Positions 20,435 to 33,578 are shown, counted from the first letter of the stretch. The stretch is DNA of 64,000 bases from Brienomyrus brachyistius (GCF_023856365.1 NW_026042452.1:186001-250000); one strand, 5' to 3'. Notes: generated by a model not told the origin, from the sequence alone. Numbers and translations are program-made.

Positions 20435-22205
20435 TGTAAGGACATAAAACTTATAGGTCCTGCAGGCCCCAACTCTGATCAGCCTGCATCAGTCCATCTC
20501 AGAGCTCCAAGAAAAGGATCCACTGGCCCAGGCAAGATTGGACTCCACGCATCAAACCATCCCTTTTAAGGAAGGCAAAGCCCTGCCGGCTCCTGAGAAT
20601 AACTGGAGCAATACAGAAAAAGCAAGACCTTTCACCCCCTGGAGTGGCCGGAGTTCCACAGTCAAACCACAGCAACAACAGCTGTCAGTCCCCAGACACA
20701 GACACCTTTTCCACTAGAAATAGGATAACTCACCACACATAGATGTTAGGGACAAATACACGCATGTTTGGTCTCGTTTGAATAGGCATGAGACGGCGAG
20801 TGTTATACACTCAGATTTAAGGCAGTATAGTTTTCCCTAAGAGAACTATAGAAACTTCGGCTAAACCCACCAAACTGAGAGAGCCTCTCACATGGCAGAA
20901 CAAGGGAATTACGACCACCCCCTAAAGTGATCTGATTGGCTGAGGACTTGAGAACCAAGGCCAACAATGCCCCTAAAATTAACCGTTGACCGAAATTGGT
21001 CAGTCTTCAGAGACATGCCATCACCTGGTTTGGATACTTAAGGAAGGGCCTCAGAAGGATTCGGGGAGTTACTCTGTAATCAGAGCTCCCACAGAGAACT
21101 GCGTGAAAGTCCATCTGTAGTCAGATACTTTCCGCAGAACTTTGTGCACTCTCAGCTGAGGAATGTGATTGTTTAATATTGTATTTGTCCAAATGTATTT
21201 ACAAGTATGTGGCCACATGTCAATAATTATATATTGTAATATGTTTAATAAATGTTGTCTTGATTACTTCATGACTGTCTGATTTGCTAACTTCTTTATA
21301 AACTTTCCAGATTGGACTTCTATCCTGATTAGGACTAAAGTGATAAATACTATCTTGCAGCCTCTGGGTTAAATCCCCTTTATCCGGGTCCCAAACTCGA
21401 CTGCCCAAGTTAAGTTAGGTGGATACCAAAACCGCACCTCTGGAGTTCGCACACGCTCAGTTACGGGCCGACTTAACCTCTGAGGTCAACACATGCTGAT
21501 GAAAGGTACCGGTCTGCCCTCTGAGGGGCGTACACACTATGTTCCTAGGCACCGGGCATAGTCCCTGAGACGCTCACATGGTAAGACAATGGGCGGCATC
21601 GGCGGAGTCCCTGAGACGAGCCCAAAGTAAAACCTCGTACAAACTACCGCAACAAAAGGTGCGCCGTCACAGCCGCTGAGGTTGACACATGTTATGATAT
21701 GGGCTGCCCCCGGCTGAGCCTCTGAGGTGGATGTACGTGTGGTTCGGGTAAACATCGGCTTAATCTCCGAGGCACCCACATGCTCAGTAATTGGCAGACA
21801 CTGGGCCTTTGGGAAATTATATAGGTCGAGGGACCCGAATAATCAGAGGCTGACATTGTCTTAAATGGTGCCGATTTCCGTGCATCTAAGACAAACCCTG
21901 TGGAACAAGCCCACGGATCGCCCTGTCGGCCGAGGCGAATCTGGCGGACTCCTTCGTCAGGGGTAAACTAGAGTTGGTAATCTAAAGGAGAGTCCCGAAG
22001 TAATCCGAACAACATAAACGTCATGACTACAATATACTGAAATAAGGTCATTAATAAAATGGAGTCAGATGTGTGTCTAAAAGAATATCTTGTATATTAA
22101 AAAGGGTAAGTAATTCCCAGGAGCGCTTGGAAGGACCAACACGCATTCACAGCCTTCGGCTGCGCCATTGGATTCCGCCATTGGGCCAGTGGGCGGCTCC
22201 CTACA
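20435..22205 (+). mobile_element. Solo LTR, copy 4 (complete)
   Basis: Same termini and TTGA flanks; follows the second copy of the 2036-bp duplication. Confidence 0.7.
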
Positions 22206-22211
22206 TTGATG

Positions 22212-22933
22212 AGGTACAACACGATTGCTACGACAAGGGGGAGCCAGGACGACAGGTCAGGGGGGAGATATCATCATCCCCACATTCCGAGATTGGGTAC
22301 CAAGCCCCATATATATTAGTAGGCTGAATACAAGAGCAGCTGACCTGAGAAATAAGAAATAAGCTAAGCTGGAAACCTGGACCCTCCGACCAAGAATGCG
22401 TGAAGTACCCTCAGAAGGTCTACTAGAAGATGTACGTAGAAGACTACTACAGATCAGCTGATCTACACCACAGCAACAGTGATCCTTGAGCTGGACCGTC
22501 TTTGAAGACTCCGTAAATCTCCGTATAATAATATATATCTACGGGAACGAGCAGAGAACAAGAACAAGATTTGTAAATGTAAGATTTGAAGGACCCGGCA
22601 TGAAAAATAGAATAGTTCTCGTCATTAGTGAACATGTGTCTCGTCATTGTGTATCATGGACAGTAAGAGGGGGATCAATAGAGTGTTGTTATTATAACGT
22701 CTAAAAAGTATGATGGTCTGTCGATAAATCAATCAGATAAATAATGAAGTCGTTTTCGCGAACACGCTGGAAAAGCCAGGGGCCGGACCGACTGTAGGGG
22801 GCGTGGCCAGAGACAGCCATCTCAGGCTGTCAAGTCTCCCGTTTTGGCCGGGAAACTACCGTATTTTACTTCTCTTTCCCGCCGTCCTCCCGTATTAGTA
22901 TTTTCCCGTAAATCTCCCTTATATTATATAGTT
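22212..22933 (+). repeat. Block B18 (long)
   Basis: Follows LTR copy 4 and ends in a single tRNA-like unit. Confidence 0.85.
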
Positions 22934-23004
22934 GCTGGATAGTGTAGTGGTAAGATCGCCGCCTTTCACACGGGAGACCGGGGTTCGAATCCCGGTTGTG
23001 GCCA
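22934..23004 (+). tRNA. tRNA-Glu(TTC)-like unit, single
   Basis: Single unit between block B18 and LTR copy 5; no spacer or partner. Confidence 0.6.
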
Positions 23005-23034
23005 GAAACAACTGCTATCACAACTAGAGATTGA

Positions 23035-24403
23035 TGTAAGGACATAAAACTTATAGGTCCTGCAGGCCCCAACTCTGATCAGCCTGCATCAGTCCATCTC
23101 AGAGCTCCAAGAAAAGGATCCACTGGCCCAGGCAAGATTGGACTCCACGCATCAAACCATCCCTTTTAAGGAAGGCAAAGCCCTGCCGGCTCCTGAGAAT
23201 AACTGGAGCAATACAGAAAAAGCAAGACCTTTCACCCCCTGGAGTGGCCGGAGTTCCACAGTCAAACCACAGCAACAACAGCTGTCAGTCCCCAGACACA
23301 GACACCTTTTCCACTAGAAATAGGATAACTCACCACACATAGATGTTAGGGACAAATACACGCATGTTTGGTCTCGTTTGAATAGGCATGAGACGGCGAG
23401 TGTTATACACTCAGATTTAAGGCAGTATAGTTTTCCCTAAGAGAACTATAGAAACTTCGGCTAAACCCACCAAACTGAGAGAGCCTCTCACATGGCAGAA
23501 CAAGGGAATTACGACCACCCCCTAAAGTGATCTGATTGGCTGAGGACTTGAGAACCAAGGCCAACAATGCCCCTAAAATTAACCGTTGACCGAAATTGGT
23601 CAGTCTTCAGAGACATGCCATCACCTGGTTTGGATACTTAAGGAAGGGCCTCAGAAGGATTCGGGGAGTTACTCTGTAATCAGAGCTCCCACAGAGAACT
23701 GCGTGAAAGTCCATCTGTAGTCAGATACTTTCCGCAGAACTTTGTGCACTCTCAGCTGAGGAATGTGATTGTTTAATATTGTATTTGTCCAAATGTATTT
23801 ACAAGTATGTGGCCACATGTCAATAATTATATATTGTAATATGTTTAATAAATGTTGTCTTGATTACTTCATGACTGTCTGATTTGCTAACTTCTTTATA
23901 AACTTTCCAGATTGGACTTCTATCCTGATTAGGACTAAAGTGATAAATACTATCTTGCAGCCTCTGGGTTAAATCCCCTTTATCCGGGTCCCAAACTCGA
24001 CTGCCCAAGTTAAGTTAGGTGGATACCAAAACCGCACCTCTGGAGTTCGCACACGCTCAGTTACGGGCCGACTTAACCTCTGAGGTCAACACATGCTGAT
24101 GAAAGGTACCGGTCTGCCCTCTGAGGGGCGTACACACTATGTTCCTAGGCACCGGGCATAGTCCCTGAGACGCTCACATGGTAAGACAATGGGCGGCATC
24201 GGCGGAGTCCCTGAGACGAGCCCAAAGTAAAACCTCGTACAAACTACCGCAACAAAAGGTGCGCCGTCACAGCCGCTGAGGTTGACACATGTTATGATAT
24301 GGGCTGCCCCCGGCTGAGCCTCTGAGGTGGATGTACGTGTGGTTCGGGTAAACATCGGCTTAATCTCCGAGGCACCCACATGCTCAGTAATTGGCAGACA
24401 CTG
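23035..24403 (+). mobile_element. Solo LTR, copy 5 (3'-truncated)
   Basis: Breaks at GGCAGACACTG, about 5 bases past the copy 3 breakpoint, and joins CCAAAAGCCATCTCAGG near the end of block B. The LTR tail and most of a block are missing. Confidence 0.7.
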
Positions 24404-24527
24404 CCAAAAGCCATCTCAGGCTGTCAAGTCTCCCGTTTTGGCCGGGAAACTACCGTATTTTACTTCTCTTTCGCGCCGTCCTCCCGTATTAGTATTTTCC
24501 CGTAAATCTCCCTTATATTATATAGTT
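24404..24527 (+). repeat. Block B19 (3' remnant)
   Basis: Only the last 124 bp of the block, fused to truncated LTR copy 5. Confidence 0.85.
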
Positions 24528-24598
24528 GCTGGATAGTGTAGTGGTAAGATCGCCGCCTTTCACACGGGAGACCGGGGTTCGAATCCCGGTTGTGGCCA
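24528..24598 (+). tRNA. tRNA-Glu(TTC)-like unit, spacer-side
   Basis: Follows the short block remnant B19. Confidence 0.6.
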
Positions 24599-24672
24599 AA
24601 AATATATTTTATATATTTTATATATTTATATTATATTTATATTATATTTTTTATATATTGTATTATATAGTT

Positions 24673-24743
24673 GCTGGATAGTGTAGTGGTAAGATCGCCG
24701 CCTTTCACACGGGAGACCGGGGTTCGAATCCCGGTTGTGGCCA
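24673..24743 (+). tRNA. tRNA-Glu(TTC)-like unit, block-side
   Basis: Pair partner of 24528; leads into block B20. Confidence 0.6.
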
Positions 24744-24775
24744 GAAACAACTGCTATCACAACTAGAGATTGATG

Positions 24776-25440
24776 AGGTACAACACGATTGCTACGACAA
24801 GGGGGAGCCAGGACGACAGGTCAGGGGGGAGATATCATCATCCCCACATTCCGAGATTGGGTACCAAGCCCCATATATATTAGTAGGCTGAATACAAGAG
24901 CAGCTGACCTGAGAAATAAGAAATAAGCTAAGCTGGAAACCTGGACCCTCCGACCAAGAATGCGTGAAGTACCCTCAGAAGGTCTACTAGAAGATGTACG
25001 TAGAAGACTACTACAGATCAGCTGATCTACACCACAGCAACAGTGATCCTTGAGCTGGACCGTCTTTGAAGACTCCGTAAATCTCCGTATAATAATATAT
25101 ATCTACGGGAACGAGCAGAGAACAAGAACAAGATTTGTAAATGTAAGATTTGAAGGACCCGGCATGAAAAATAGAATAGTTCTCGTCATTAGTGAACATG
25201 TGTCTCGTCATTGTGTATCATGGACAGTAAGAGGGGGATCAATAGAGTGTTGTTATTATAACGTCTAAAAAGTCTGTCGATAAATCAATCAGATAAATAA
25301 TGAAGTCGTTTTCGCTGGAAAAGCCATCTCAGGCTGTCAAGTCTCCCGTTTTGGCCGGGAAACTACCGTATTTTACTTCTCTTTCGCGCCGTCCTCCCGT
25401 ATTAGTATTTTCCCGTAAATCTCCCTTATATTATATAGTT
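24776..25440 (+). repeat. Block B20 (short)
   Basis: AAAAAGTCTGTCG deletion marker, shared with B9 and B21. Confidence 0.85.
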
Positions 25441-25511
25441 GCTGGATAGTGTAGTGGTAAGATCGCCGCCTTTCACACGGGAGACCGGGGTTCGAATCCC
25501 GGTTGTGGCCA
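25441..25511 (+). tRNA. tRNA-Glu(TTC)-like unit, spacer-side
   Basis: Closes block B20. Confidence 0.6.
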
Positions 25512-25585
25512 AAAATATATTTTATATATTTTATATATTTATATTATATTTATATTATATTTTTTATATATTGTATTATATAGTT

Positions 25586-25656
25586 GCTGGATAGTGTAGT
25601 GGTAAGATCGCCGCCTTTCACACGGGAGACCGGGGTTCGAATCCCGGTTGTGGCCA
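25586..25656 (+). tRNA. tRNA-Glu(TTC)-like unit, block-side
   Basis: Pair partner of 25441; leads into block B21. Confidence 0.6.
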
Positions 25657-25688
25657 GAAACAACTGCTATCACAACTAGAGATTGATG

Positions 25689-26353
25689 AGGTACAACACG
25701 ATTGCTACGACAAGGGGGAGCCAGGACGACAGGTCAGGGGGGAGATATCATCATCCCCACATTCCGAGATTGGGTACCAAGCCCCATATATATTAGTAGG
25801 CTGAATACAAGAGCAGCTGACCTGAGAAATAAGAAATAAGCTAAGCTGGAAACCTGGACCCTCCGACCAAGAATGCGTGAAGTACCCTCAGAAGGTCTAC
25901 TAGAAGATGTACGTAGAAGACTACTACAGATCAGCTGATCTACACCACAGCAACAGTGATCCTTGAGCTGGACCGTCTTTGAAGACTCCGTAAATCTCCG
26001 TATAATAATATATATCTACGGGAACGAGCAGAGAACAAGAACAAGATTTGTAAATGTAAGATTTGAAGGACCCGGCATGAAAAATAGAATAGTTCTCGTC
26101 ATTAGTGAACATGTGTCTCGTCATTGTGTATCATGGACAGTAAGAGGGGGATCAATAGAGTGTTGTTATTATAACGTCTAAAAAGTCTGTCGATAAATCA
26201 ATCAGATAAATAATGAAGTCGTTTTCGCTGGAAAAGCCATCTCAGGCTGTCAAGTCTCCCGTTTTGGCCGGGAAACTACCGTATTTTACTTCTCTTTCCC
26301 GCCGTCCTCCCGTATTAGTATTTTCCCGTAAATCTCCCTTATATTATATAGTT
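25689..26353 (+). repeat. Block B21 (short)
   Basis: Same deletion as B20. Reads TTTCCCGCC where most short forms read TTTCGCGCC, so it mixes short- and long-form markers. Confidence 0.85.
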
Positions 26354-26424
26354 GCTGGATAGTGTAGTGGTAAGATCGCCGCCTTTCACACGGGAGACCG
26401 GGGTTCGAATCCCGGTTGTGGCCA
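26354..26424 (+). tRNA. tRNA-Glu(TTC)-like unit, spacer-side
   Basis: Closes block B21. Confidence 0.6.
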
Positions 26425-26498
26425 AAAATATATTTTATATATTTTATATATTTATATTATATTTATATTATATTTTTTATATATTGTATTATATAGTT

Positions 26499-26569
26499 GC
26501 TGGATAGTGTAGTGGTAAGATCGCCGCCTTTCACACGGGAGACCGGGGTTCGAATCCCGGTTGTGGCCA
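26499..26569 (+). tRNA. tRNA-Glu(TTC)-like unit, block-side
   Basis: Pair partner of 26354; leads into block B22. Confidence 0.6.
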
Positions 26570-26601
26570 GAAACAACTGCTATCACAACTAGAGATTGAT
26601 G

Positions 26602-27273
26602 AGGTACAACACGATTGCTACGACAAGGGGGAGCCAGGACGACAGGTCAGGGGGGAGATATCATCATCCCCACATTCCGAGATTGGGTACCAAGCCCCAT
26701 ATATATTAGTAGGCTGAATACAAGAGCAGCTGACCTGAGAAATAAGAAATAAGCTAAGCTGGAAACCTGGACCCTCCGACCAAGAATGCGTGAAGACCCT
26801 CAGAAGGTCTACTAGAAGATGTACGTAGAAGACTACTACAGATCAGCTGATCTACACCACAGCAACAGTGATCCTTGAGCTGGACCGTCTTTGAAGACTC
26901 CGTAAATCTCCGTATAATAATATATATCTACGGGAACGAGCAGAGAACAAGAACAAGATTTGTAAATGTAAGATTTGAAGGACCCGGCATGAAAAATAGA
27001 ATAGTTCTCGTCATTAGTGAACATGTGTCTCGTCATTGTGTATCATGGACAGTAAGAGGGGGATCAATAGAGTGTTGTTATTATAACGTCTAAAAAGTAT
27101 GATGGTCTGTCGATAAATCAATCAGATAAATAATGAAGTCGTTTTCGCTGGAAAAGCCATCTCAGGCTGTCAAGTCTCCCGTTTTGGCCGGGAAACTACC
27201 GTATTTTACTTCTTTTTCGCGCCGTCCTCCCGTATTAGTATTTTCCCGTAAATCTCCCTTATATTATATAGTT
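26602..27273 (+). repeat. Block B22 (short)
   Basis: GTGAAGACCCTC lacks the usual TA near 26793. Confidence 0.85.
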
Positions 27274-27344
27274 GCTGGATAGTGTAGTGGTAAGATCGCC
27301 GCCTTTCACACGGGAGACCGGGGTTCGAATCCCGGTTGTGGCCA
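27274..27344 (+). tRNA. tRNA-Glu(TTC)-like unit, single
   Basis: Single unit between block B22 and LTR copy 6. Confidence 0.6.
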
Positions 27345-27374
27345 GAAACAACTGCTATCACAACTAGAGATTGA

Positions 27375-29145
27375 TGTAAGGACATAAAACTTATAGGTCC
27401 TGCAGGCCCCAACTCTGATCAGCCTGCATCAGTCCATCTCAGAGCTCCAAGAAAAGGATCCACTGGCCCAGGCAAGATTGGACTCCACGCATCAAACCAT
27501 CCCTTTTAAGGAAGGCAAAGCCCTGCCGGCTCCTGAGAATAACTGGAGCAATACAGAAAAAGCAAGACCTTTCACCCCCTGGAGTGGCCGGAGTTCCACA
27601 GTCAAACCACAGCAACAACAGCTGTCAGTCCCCAGACACAGACACCTTTTCCACTAGAAATAGGATAACTCACCACACATAGATGTTAGGGACAAATACA
27701 CGCATGTTTGGTCTCGTTTGAATAGGCATGAGACGGCGAGTGTTATACACTCAGATTTAAGGCAGTATAGTTTTCCCTAAGAGAACTATAGAAACTTCGG
27801 CTAAACCCACCAAACTGAGAGAGCCTCTCACATGGCAGAACAAGGGAATTACGACCACCCCCTAAAGTGATCTGATTGGCTGAGGACTTGAGAACCAAGG
27901 CCAACAATGCCCCTAAAATTAACCGTTGACCGAAATTGGTCAGTCTTCAGAGACATGCCATCACCTGGTTTGGATACTTAAGGAAGGGCCTCAGAAGGAT
28001 TCGGGGAGTTACTCTGTAATCAGAGCTCCCACAGAGAACTGCGTGAAAGTCCATCTGTAGTCAGATACTTTCCGCAGAACTTTGTGCACTCTCAGCTGAG
28101 GAATGTGATTGTTTAATATTGTATTTGTCCAAATGTATTTACAAGTATGTGGCCACATGTCAATAATTATATATTGTAATATGTTTAATAAATGTTGTCT
28201 TGATTACTTCATGACTGTCTGATTTGCTAACTTCTTTATAAACTTTCCAGATTGGACTTCTATCCTGATTAGGACTAAAGTGATAAATACTATCTTGCAG
28301 CCTCTGGGTTAAATCCCCTTTATCCGGGTCCCAAACTCGACTGCCCAAGTTAAGTTAGGTGGATACCAAAACCGCACCTCTGGAGTTCGCACACGCTCAG
28401 TTACGGGCCGACTTAACCTCTGAGGTCAACACATGCTGATGAAAGGTACCGGTCTGCCCTCTGAGGGGCGTACACACTATGTTCCTAGGCACCGGGCATA
28501 GTCCCTGAGACGCTCACATGGTAAGACAATGGGCGGCATCGGCGGAGTCCCTGAGACGAGCCCAAAGTAAAACCTCGTACAAACTACCGCAACAAAAGGT
28601 GCGCCGTCACAGCCGCTGAGGTTGACACATGTTATGATATGGGCTGCCCCCGGCTGAGCCTCTGAGGTGGATGTACGTGTGGTTCGGGTAAACATCGGCT
28701 TAATCTCCGAGGCACCCACATGCTCAGTAATTGGCAGACACTGGGCCTTTGGGAAATTATATAGGTCGAGGGACCCGAATAATCAGAGGCTGACATTGTC
28801 TTAAATGGTGCCGATTTCCGTGCATCTAAGACAAACCCTGTGGAACAAGCCCACGGATCGCCCTGTCGGCCGAGGCGAATCTGGCGGACTCCTTCGTCAG
28901 GGGTAAACTAGAGTTGGTAATCTAAAGGAGAGTCCCGAAGTAATCCGAACAACATAAACGTCATGACTACAATATACTGAAATAAGGTCATTAATAAAAT
29001 GGAGTCAGATGTGTGTCTAAAAGAATATCTTGTATATTAAAAAGGGTAAGTAATTCCCAGGAGCGCTTGGAAGGACCAACACGCATTCACAGCCTTCGGC
29101 TGCGCCATTGGATTCCGCCATTGGGCCAGTGGGCGGCTCCCTACA
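27375..29145 (+). mobile_element. Solo LTR, copy 6 (complete)
   Basis: Complete, same termini and TTGA flanks; preceded by a single tRNA-like unit. Confidence 0.7.
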
Positions 29146-29151
29146 TTGATG

Positions 29152-29824
29152 AGGTACAACACGATTGCTACGACAAGGGGGAGCCAGGACGACAGGTCAG
29201 GGGGGAGATATCATCATCCCCACATTCCGAGATTGGGTACCAAGCCCCATATATATTAGTAGGCTGAATACAAGAGCAGCTGACCTGAGAAATAAGAAAT
29301 AAGCTAAGCTGGAAACCTGGACCCTCCGACCAAGAATGCGTGAAGTACCCTCAGAAGGTCTACTAGAAGATGTACGTAGAAGACTACTACAGATCAGCTG
29401 ATCTACACCACAGCAACAGTGATCCTTGAGCTGGACCGTCTTTGAAGACTCCGTAAATCTCCGTATAATAATATATATCTACGGGAACGAGCAGAGAACA
29501 AGAACAAGATTTGTAAATGTAAGATTTGAAGGACCCGGCATGAAAAATAGAATAGTTCTCGTCATTAGTGAACATGTGTCTCGTCATTGTGTATCATGGA
29601 CAGTAAGAGGGGGATCAATAGAGTGTTGTTATTATAACGTCTAAAAAGTATGATGGTCTGTCGATAAATCAATCAGATAAATAATGAAGTCGTTTTCGCT
29701 GGAAAAGCCATCTCAGGCTGTCAAGTCTCCCGTTTTGGCCGGGAAACTACCGTATTTTACTTCTCTTTCGCGCCGTCCTCCCGTATTAGTATTTTCCCGT
29801 AAATCTCCCTTATATTATATAGTT
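29152..29824 (+). repeat. Block B23 (short)
   Basis: Follows LTR copy 6. Confidence 0.85.
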
Positions 29825-29895
29825 GCTGGATAGTGTAGTGGTAAGATCGCCGCCTTTCACACGGGAGACCGGGGTTCGAATCCCGGTTGTGGCCA
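29825..29895 (+). tRNA. tRNA-Glu(TTC)-like unit (run of four, 1)
   Basis: Starts a run at 134-bp spacing. The 3' flank is GAAATATATTTTA, a hybrid of the two usual flanks, and still gives a TTTT. Confidence 0.6.
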
Positions 29896-29958
29896 GAAAT
29901 ATATTTTATATATTTTATATATTTATATTATATTTTTTATATATTGTATTATATAGTT

Positions 29959-30029
29959 GCTGGATAGTGTAGTGGTAAGATCGCCGCCTTTCACACGGGA
30001 GACCGGGGTTCGAATCCCGGTTGTGGCCA
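29959..30029 (+). tRNA. tRNA-Glu(TTC)-like unit (run of four, 2)
   Basis: Second of the run, with the same hybrid 3' flank and a short spacer. Confidence 0.6.
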
Positions 30030-30092
30030 GAAATATATTTTATATATTTTATATATTTATATTATATTTTTTATATATTGTATTATATAGTT

Positions 30093-30163
30093 GCTGGATA
30101 GTGTAGTGGTAAGATCGCCGCCTTTCACACGGGAGACCGGGGTTCGAATCCCGGTTGTGGCCA
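30093..30163 (+). tRNA. tRNA-Glu(TTC)-like unit (run of four, 3)
   Basis: Third of the run, followed by a full-length spacer. Confidence 0.6.
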
Positions 30164-30237
30164 GAAATATATTTTATATATTTTATATATTTATATTATA
30201 TTTATATTATATTTTTTATATATTGTATTATATAGTT

Positions 30238-30247
30238 GCTGGATAGA
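30238..30247 (+). pseudogene. Truncated tRNA-like unit, first bases only
   Basis: Fourth member of the run, broken after GCTGGATAG. It joins ACTCTTGATAGAGTCTTTGAAGACTCC, which enters block B near its middle. Confidence 0.8.
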
Positions 30248-30625
30248 CTCTTGATAGAGTCTTTGAAGACTCCGTAAATCTCCGTATAATAATATATATC
30301 TACGGGAACGAGCAGAGATGTAAGATTTGAAGGACCCGGCATGAAAAATAGAATAGTTCTCGTCATTAGTGAACATGTGTCTCGTCATTGTGTATCATGG
30401 ACAGTAAGAGGGGGATCAATAGAGTGTTGTTATTATAACGTCTAAAAAGTATGATGGTCTGTCGATAAATCAATCAGATAAATAATGAAGTCGTTTTCGC
30501 TGGAAAAGCCATCTCAGGCTGTCAAGTCTCCCGTTTTGGCCGGGAAACTACCGTATTTTACTTCTCTTTCGCGCCGTCCTCCCGTATTAGTATTTTCCCG
30601 TAAATCTCCCTTATATTATATAGTT
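30248..30625 (+). repeat. Block B24 (short, 5'-truncated)
   Basis: Starts mid-block at a junction with a broken tRNA-like unit; ACTCTTGATAGAGTC at the junction can form a small hairpin. Shares the missing stretch near CAGAGATGTAAG with B5. Confidence 0.85.
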
Positions 30626-30696
30626 GCTGGATAGTGTAGTGGTAAGATCGCCGCCTTTCACACGGGAGACCGGGGTTCGAATCCCGGTTGTGGCCA
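30626..30696 (+). tRNA. tRNA-Glu(TTC)-like unit, spacer-side
   Basis: Closes truncated block B24. Confidence 0.6.
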
Positions 30697-30770
30697 AAAA
30701 TATATTTTATATATTTTATATATTTATATTATATTTATATTATATTTTTTATATATTGTATTATATAGTT

Positions 30771-30841
30771 GCTGGATAGTGTAGTGGTAAGATCGCCGCC
30801 TTTCACACGGGAGACCGGGGTTCGAATCCCGGTTGTGGCCA
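30771..30841 (+). tRNA. tRNA-Glu(TTC)-like unit, block-side
   Basis: Pair partner of 30626; upstream of LTR copy 7. Confidence 0.6.
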
Positions 30842-30871
30842 GAAACAACTGCTATCACAACTAGAGATTGA

Positions 30872-32642
30872 TGTAAGGACATAAAACTTATAGGTCCTGC
30901 AGGCCCCAACTCTGATCAGCCTGCATCAGTCCATCTCAGAGCTCCAAGAAAAGGATCCACTGGCCCAGGCAAGATTGGACTCCACGCATCAAACCATCCC
31001 TTTTAAGGAAGGCAAAGCCCTGCCGGCTCCTGAGAATAACTGGAGCAATACAGAAAAAGCAAGACCTTTCACCCCCTGGAGTGGCCGGAGTTCCACAGTC
31101 AAACCACAGCAACAACAGCTGTCAGTCCCCAGACACAGACACCTTTTCCACTAGAAATAGGATAACTCACCACACATAGATGTTAGGGACAAATACACGC
31201 ATGTTTGGTCTCGTTTGAATAGGCATGAGACGGCGAGTGTTATACACTCAGATTTAAGGCAGTATAGTTTTCCCTAAGAGAACTATAGGAACTTCGGCTA
31301 AACCCACCAAACTGAGAGAGCCTCTCACATGGCAGAACAAGGGAATTACGACCACCCCCTAAAGTGATCTGATTGGCTGAGGACTTGAGAACCAAGGCCA
31401 ACAATGCCCCTAAAATTAACCGTTGACCGAAATTGGTCAGTCTTCAGAGACATGCCATCACCTGGTTTGGATACTTAAGGAAGGGCCTCAGAAGGATTCG
31501 GGGAGTTACTCTGTAATCAGAGCTCCCACAGAGAACTGCGTGAAAGTCCATCTGTAGTCAGATACTTTCCGCAGAACTTTGTGCACTCTCAGCTGAGGAA
31601 TGTGATTGTTTAATATTGTATTTGTCCAAATGTATTTACAAGTATGTGGCCACATGTCAATAATTATATATTGTAATATGTTTAATAAATGTTGTCTTGA
31701 TTACTTCATGACTGTCTGATTTGCTAACTTCTTTATAAACTTTCCAGATTGGACTTCTATCCTGATTAGGACTAAAGTGATAAATACTATCTTGCAGCCT
31801 CTGGGTTAAATCCCCTTTATCCGGGTCCCAAACTCGACTGCCCAAGTTAAGTTAGGTGGATACCAAAACCGCACCTCTGGAGTTCGCACACGCTCAGTTA
31901 CGGGCCGACTTAACCTCTGAGGTCAACACATGCTGATGAAAGGTACCGGTCTGCCCTCTGAGGGGCGTACACACTATGTTCCTAGGCACCGGGCATAGTC
32001 CCTGAGACGCTCACATGGTAAGACAATGGGCGGCATCGGCGGAGTCCCTGAGACGAGCCCAAAGTAAAACCTCGTACAAACTACCGCAACAAAAGGTGCG
32101 CCGTCACAGCCGCTGAGGTTGACACATGTTATGATATGGGCTGCCCCCGGCTGAGCCTCTGAGGTGGATGTACGTGTGGTTCGGGTAAACATCGGCTTAA
32201 TCTCCGAGGCACCCACATGCTCAGTAATTGGCAGACACTGGGCCTTTGGGAAATTATATAGGTCGAGGGACCCGAATAATCAGAGGCTGACATTGTCTTA
32301 AATGGTGCCGATTTCCGTGCATCTAAGACAAACCCTGTGGAACAAGCCCACGGATCGCCCTGTCGGCCGAGGCGAATCTGGCGGACTCCTTCGTCAGGGG
32401 TAAACTAGAGTTGGTAATCTAAAGGAGAGTCCCGAAGTAATCCGAACAACATAAACGTCATGACTACAATATACTGAAATAAGGTCATTAATAAAATGGA
32501 GTCAGATGTGTGTCTAAAAGAATATCTTGTATATTAAAAAGGGTAAGTAATTCCCAGGAGCGCTTGGAAGGACCAACACGCATTCACAGCCTTCGGCTGC
32601 GCCATTGGATTCCGCCATTGGGCCAGTGGGCGGCTCCCTACA
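30872..32642 (+). mobile_element. Solo LTR, copy 7 (complete)
   Basis: Complete. It carries a private change, ACTATAGGAACT in place of ACTATAGAAACT, near 31289. Confidence 0.7.
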
Positions 32643-32648
32643 TTGATG

Positions 32649-33321
32649 AGGTACAACACGATTGCTACGACAAGGGGGAGCCAGGACGACAGGTCAGGGG
32701 GGAGATATCATCATCCCCACATTCCGAGATTGGGTACCAAGCCCCATATATATTAGTAGGCTGAATACAAGAGCAGCTGACCTGAGAAATAAGAAATAAG
32801 CTAAGCTGGAAACCTGGACCCTCCGACCAAGAATGCGTGAAGTACCCTCAGAAGGTCTACTAGAAGATGTACGTAGAAGACTACTACAGATCAGCTGATC
32901 TACACCACAGCAACAGTGATCCTTGAGCTGGACCGTCTTTGAAGACTCCGTAAATCTCCGTATAATAATATATATCTACGGGAACGAGCAGAGAACAAGA
33001 ACAAGATTTGTAAATGTAAGATTTGAAGGACCCGGCATGAAAAATAGAATAGTTCTCGTCATTAGTGAACATGTGTCTCGTCATTGTGTATCATGGACAG
33101 TAAGAGGGGGATCAATAGAGTGTTGTTATTATAACGTCTAAAAAGTATGATGGTCTGTCGATAAATCAATCAGATAAATAATGAAGTCGTTTTCGCTGGA
33201 AAAGCCATCTCAGGCTGTCAAGTCTCCCGTTTTGGCCGGGAAACTACCGTATTTTACTTCTCTTTCGCGCCGTCCTCCCGTATTAGTATTTTCCCGTAAA
33301 TCTCCCTTATATTATATAGTT
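32649..33321 (+). repeat. Block B25 (short)
   Basis: Follows LTR copy 7. Confidence 0.85.
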
Positions 33322-33392
33322 GCTGGATAGTGCAGTGGTAAGATCGCCGCCTTTCACACGGGAGACCGGGGTTCGAATCCCGGTTGTGGCCA
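33322..33392 (+). tRNA. tRNA-like unit with a box A base change
   Basis: Box A reads TAGTGCAGTGG (T to C). The spacer after it has an extra ATTTTATAT step. It closes block B25. Confidence 0.55.
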
Positions 33393-33475
33393 AAAATATA
33401 TTTTATATATTTTATATATTTTATATATTTATATTATATTTATATTATATTTTTTATATATTGTATTATATAGTT

Positions 33476-33546
33476 GCTGGATAGTGTAGTGGTAAGATCG
33501 CCGCCTTTCACACGGGAGACCGGGGTTCGAATCCCGGTTGTGGCCA
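33476..33546 (+). tRNA. tRNA-Glu(TTC)-like unit, block-side
   Basis: Pair partner of 33322; leads into block B26. Confidence 0.6.
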
Positions 33547-33578
33547 GAAACAACTGCTATCACAACTAGAGATTGATG

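Larger units (their letters stand above)
16365..20436 (+). repeat. 2036-bp higher-order tandem duplication
   Basis: 16365-18400 and 18401-20436 have the same order: short B with GAGCCGG, three tRNA-like units with one short spacer, long B with CTGGAATAAGCTGG, tRNA pair. All private markers recur at exactly +2036, with one visible difference (18067 against 20103). Confidence 0.85.
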
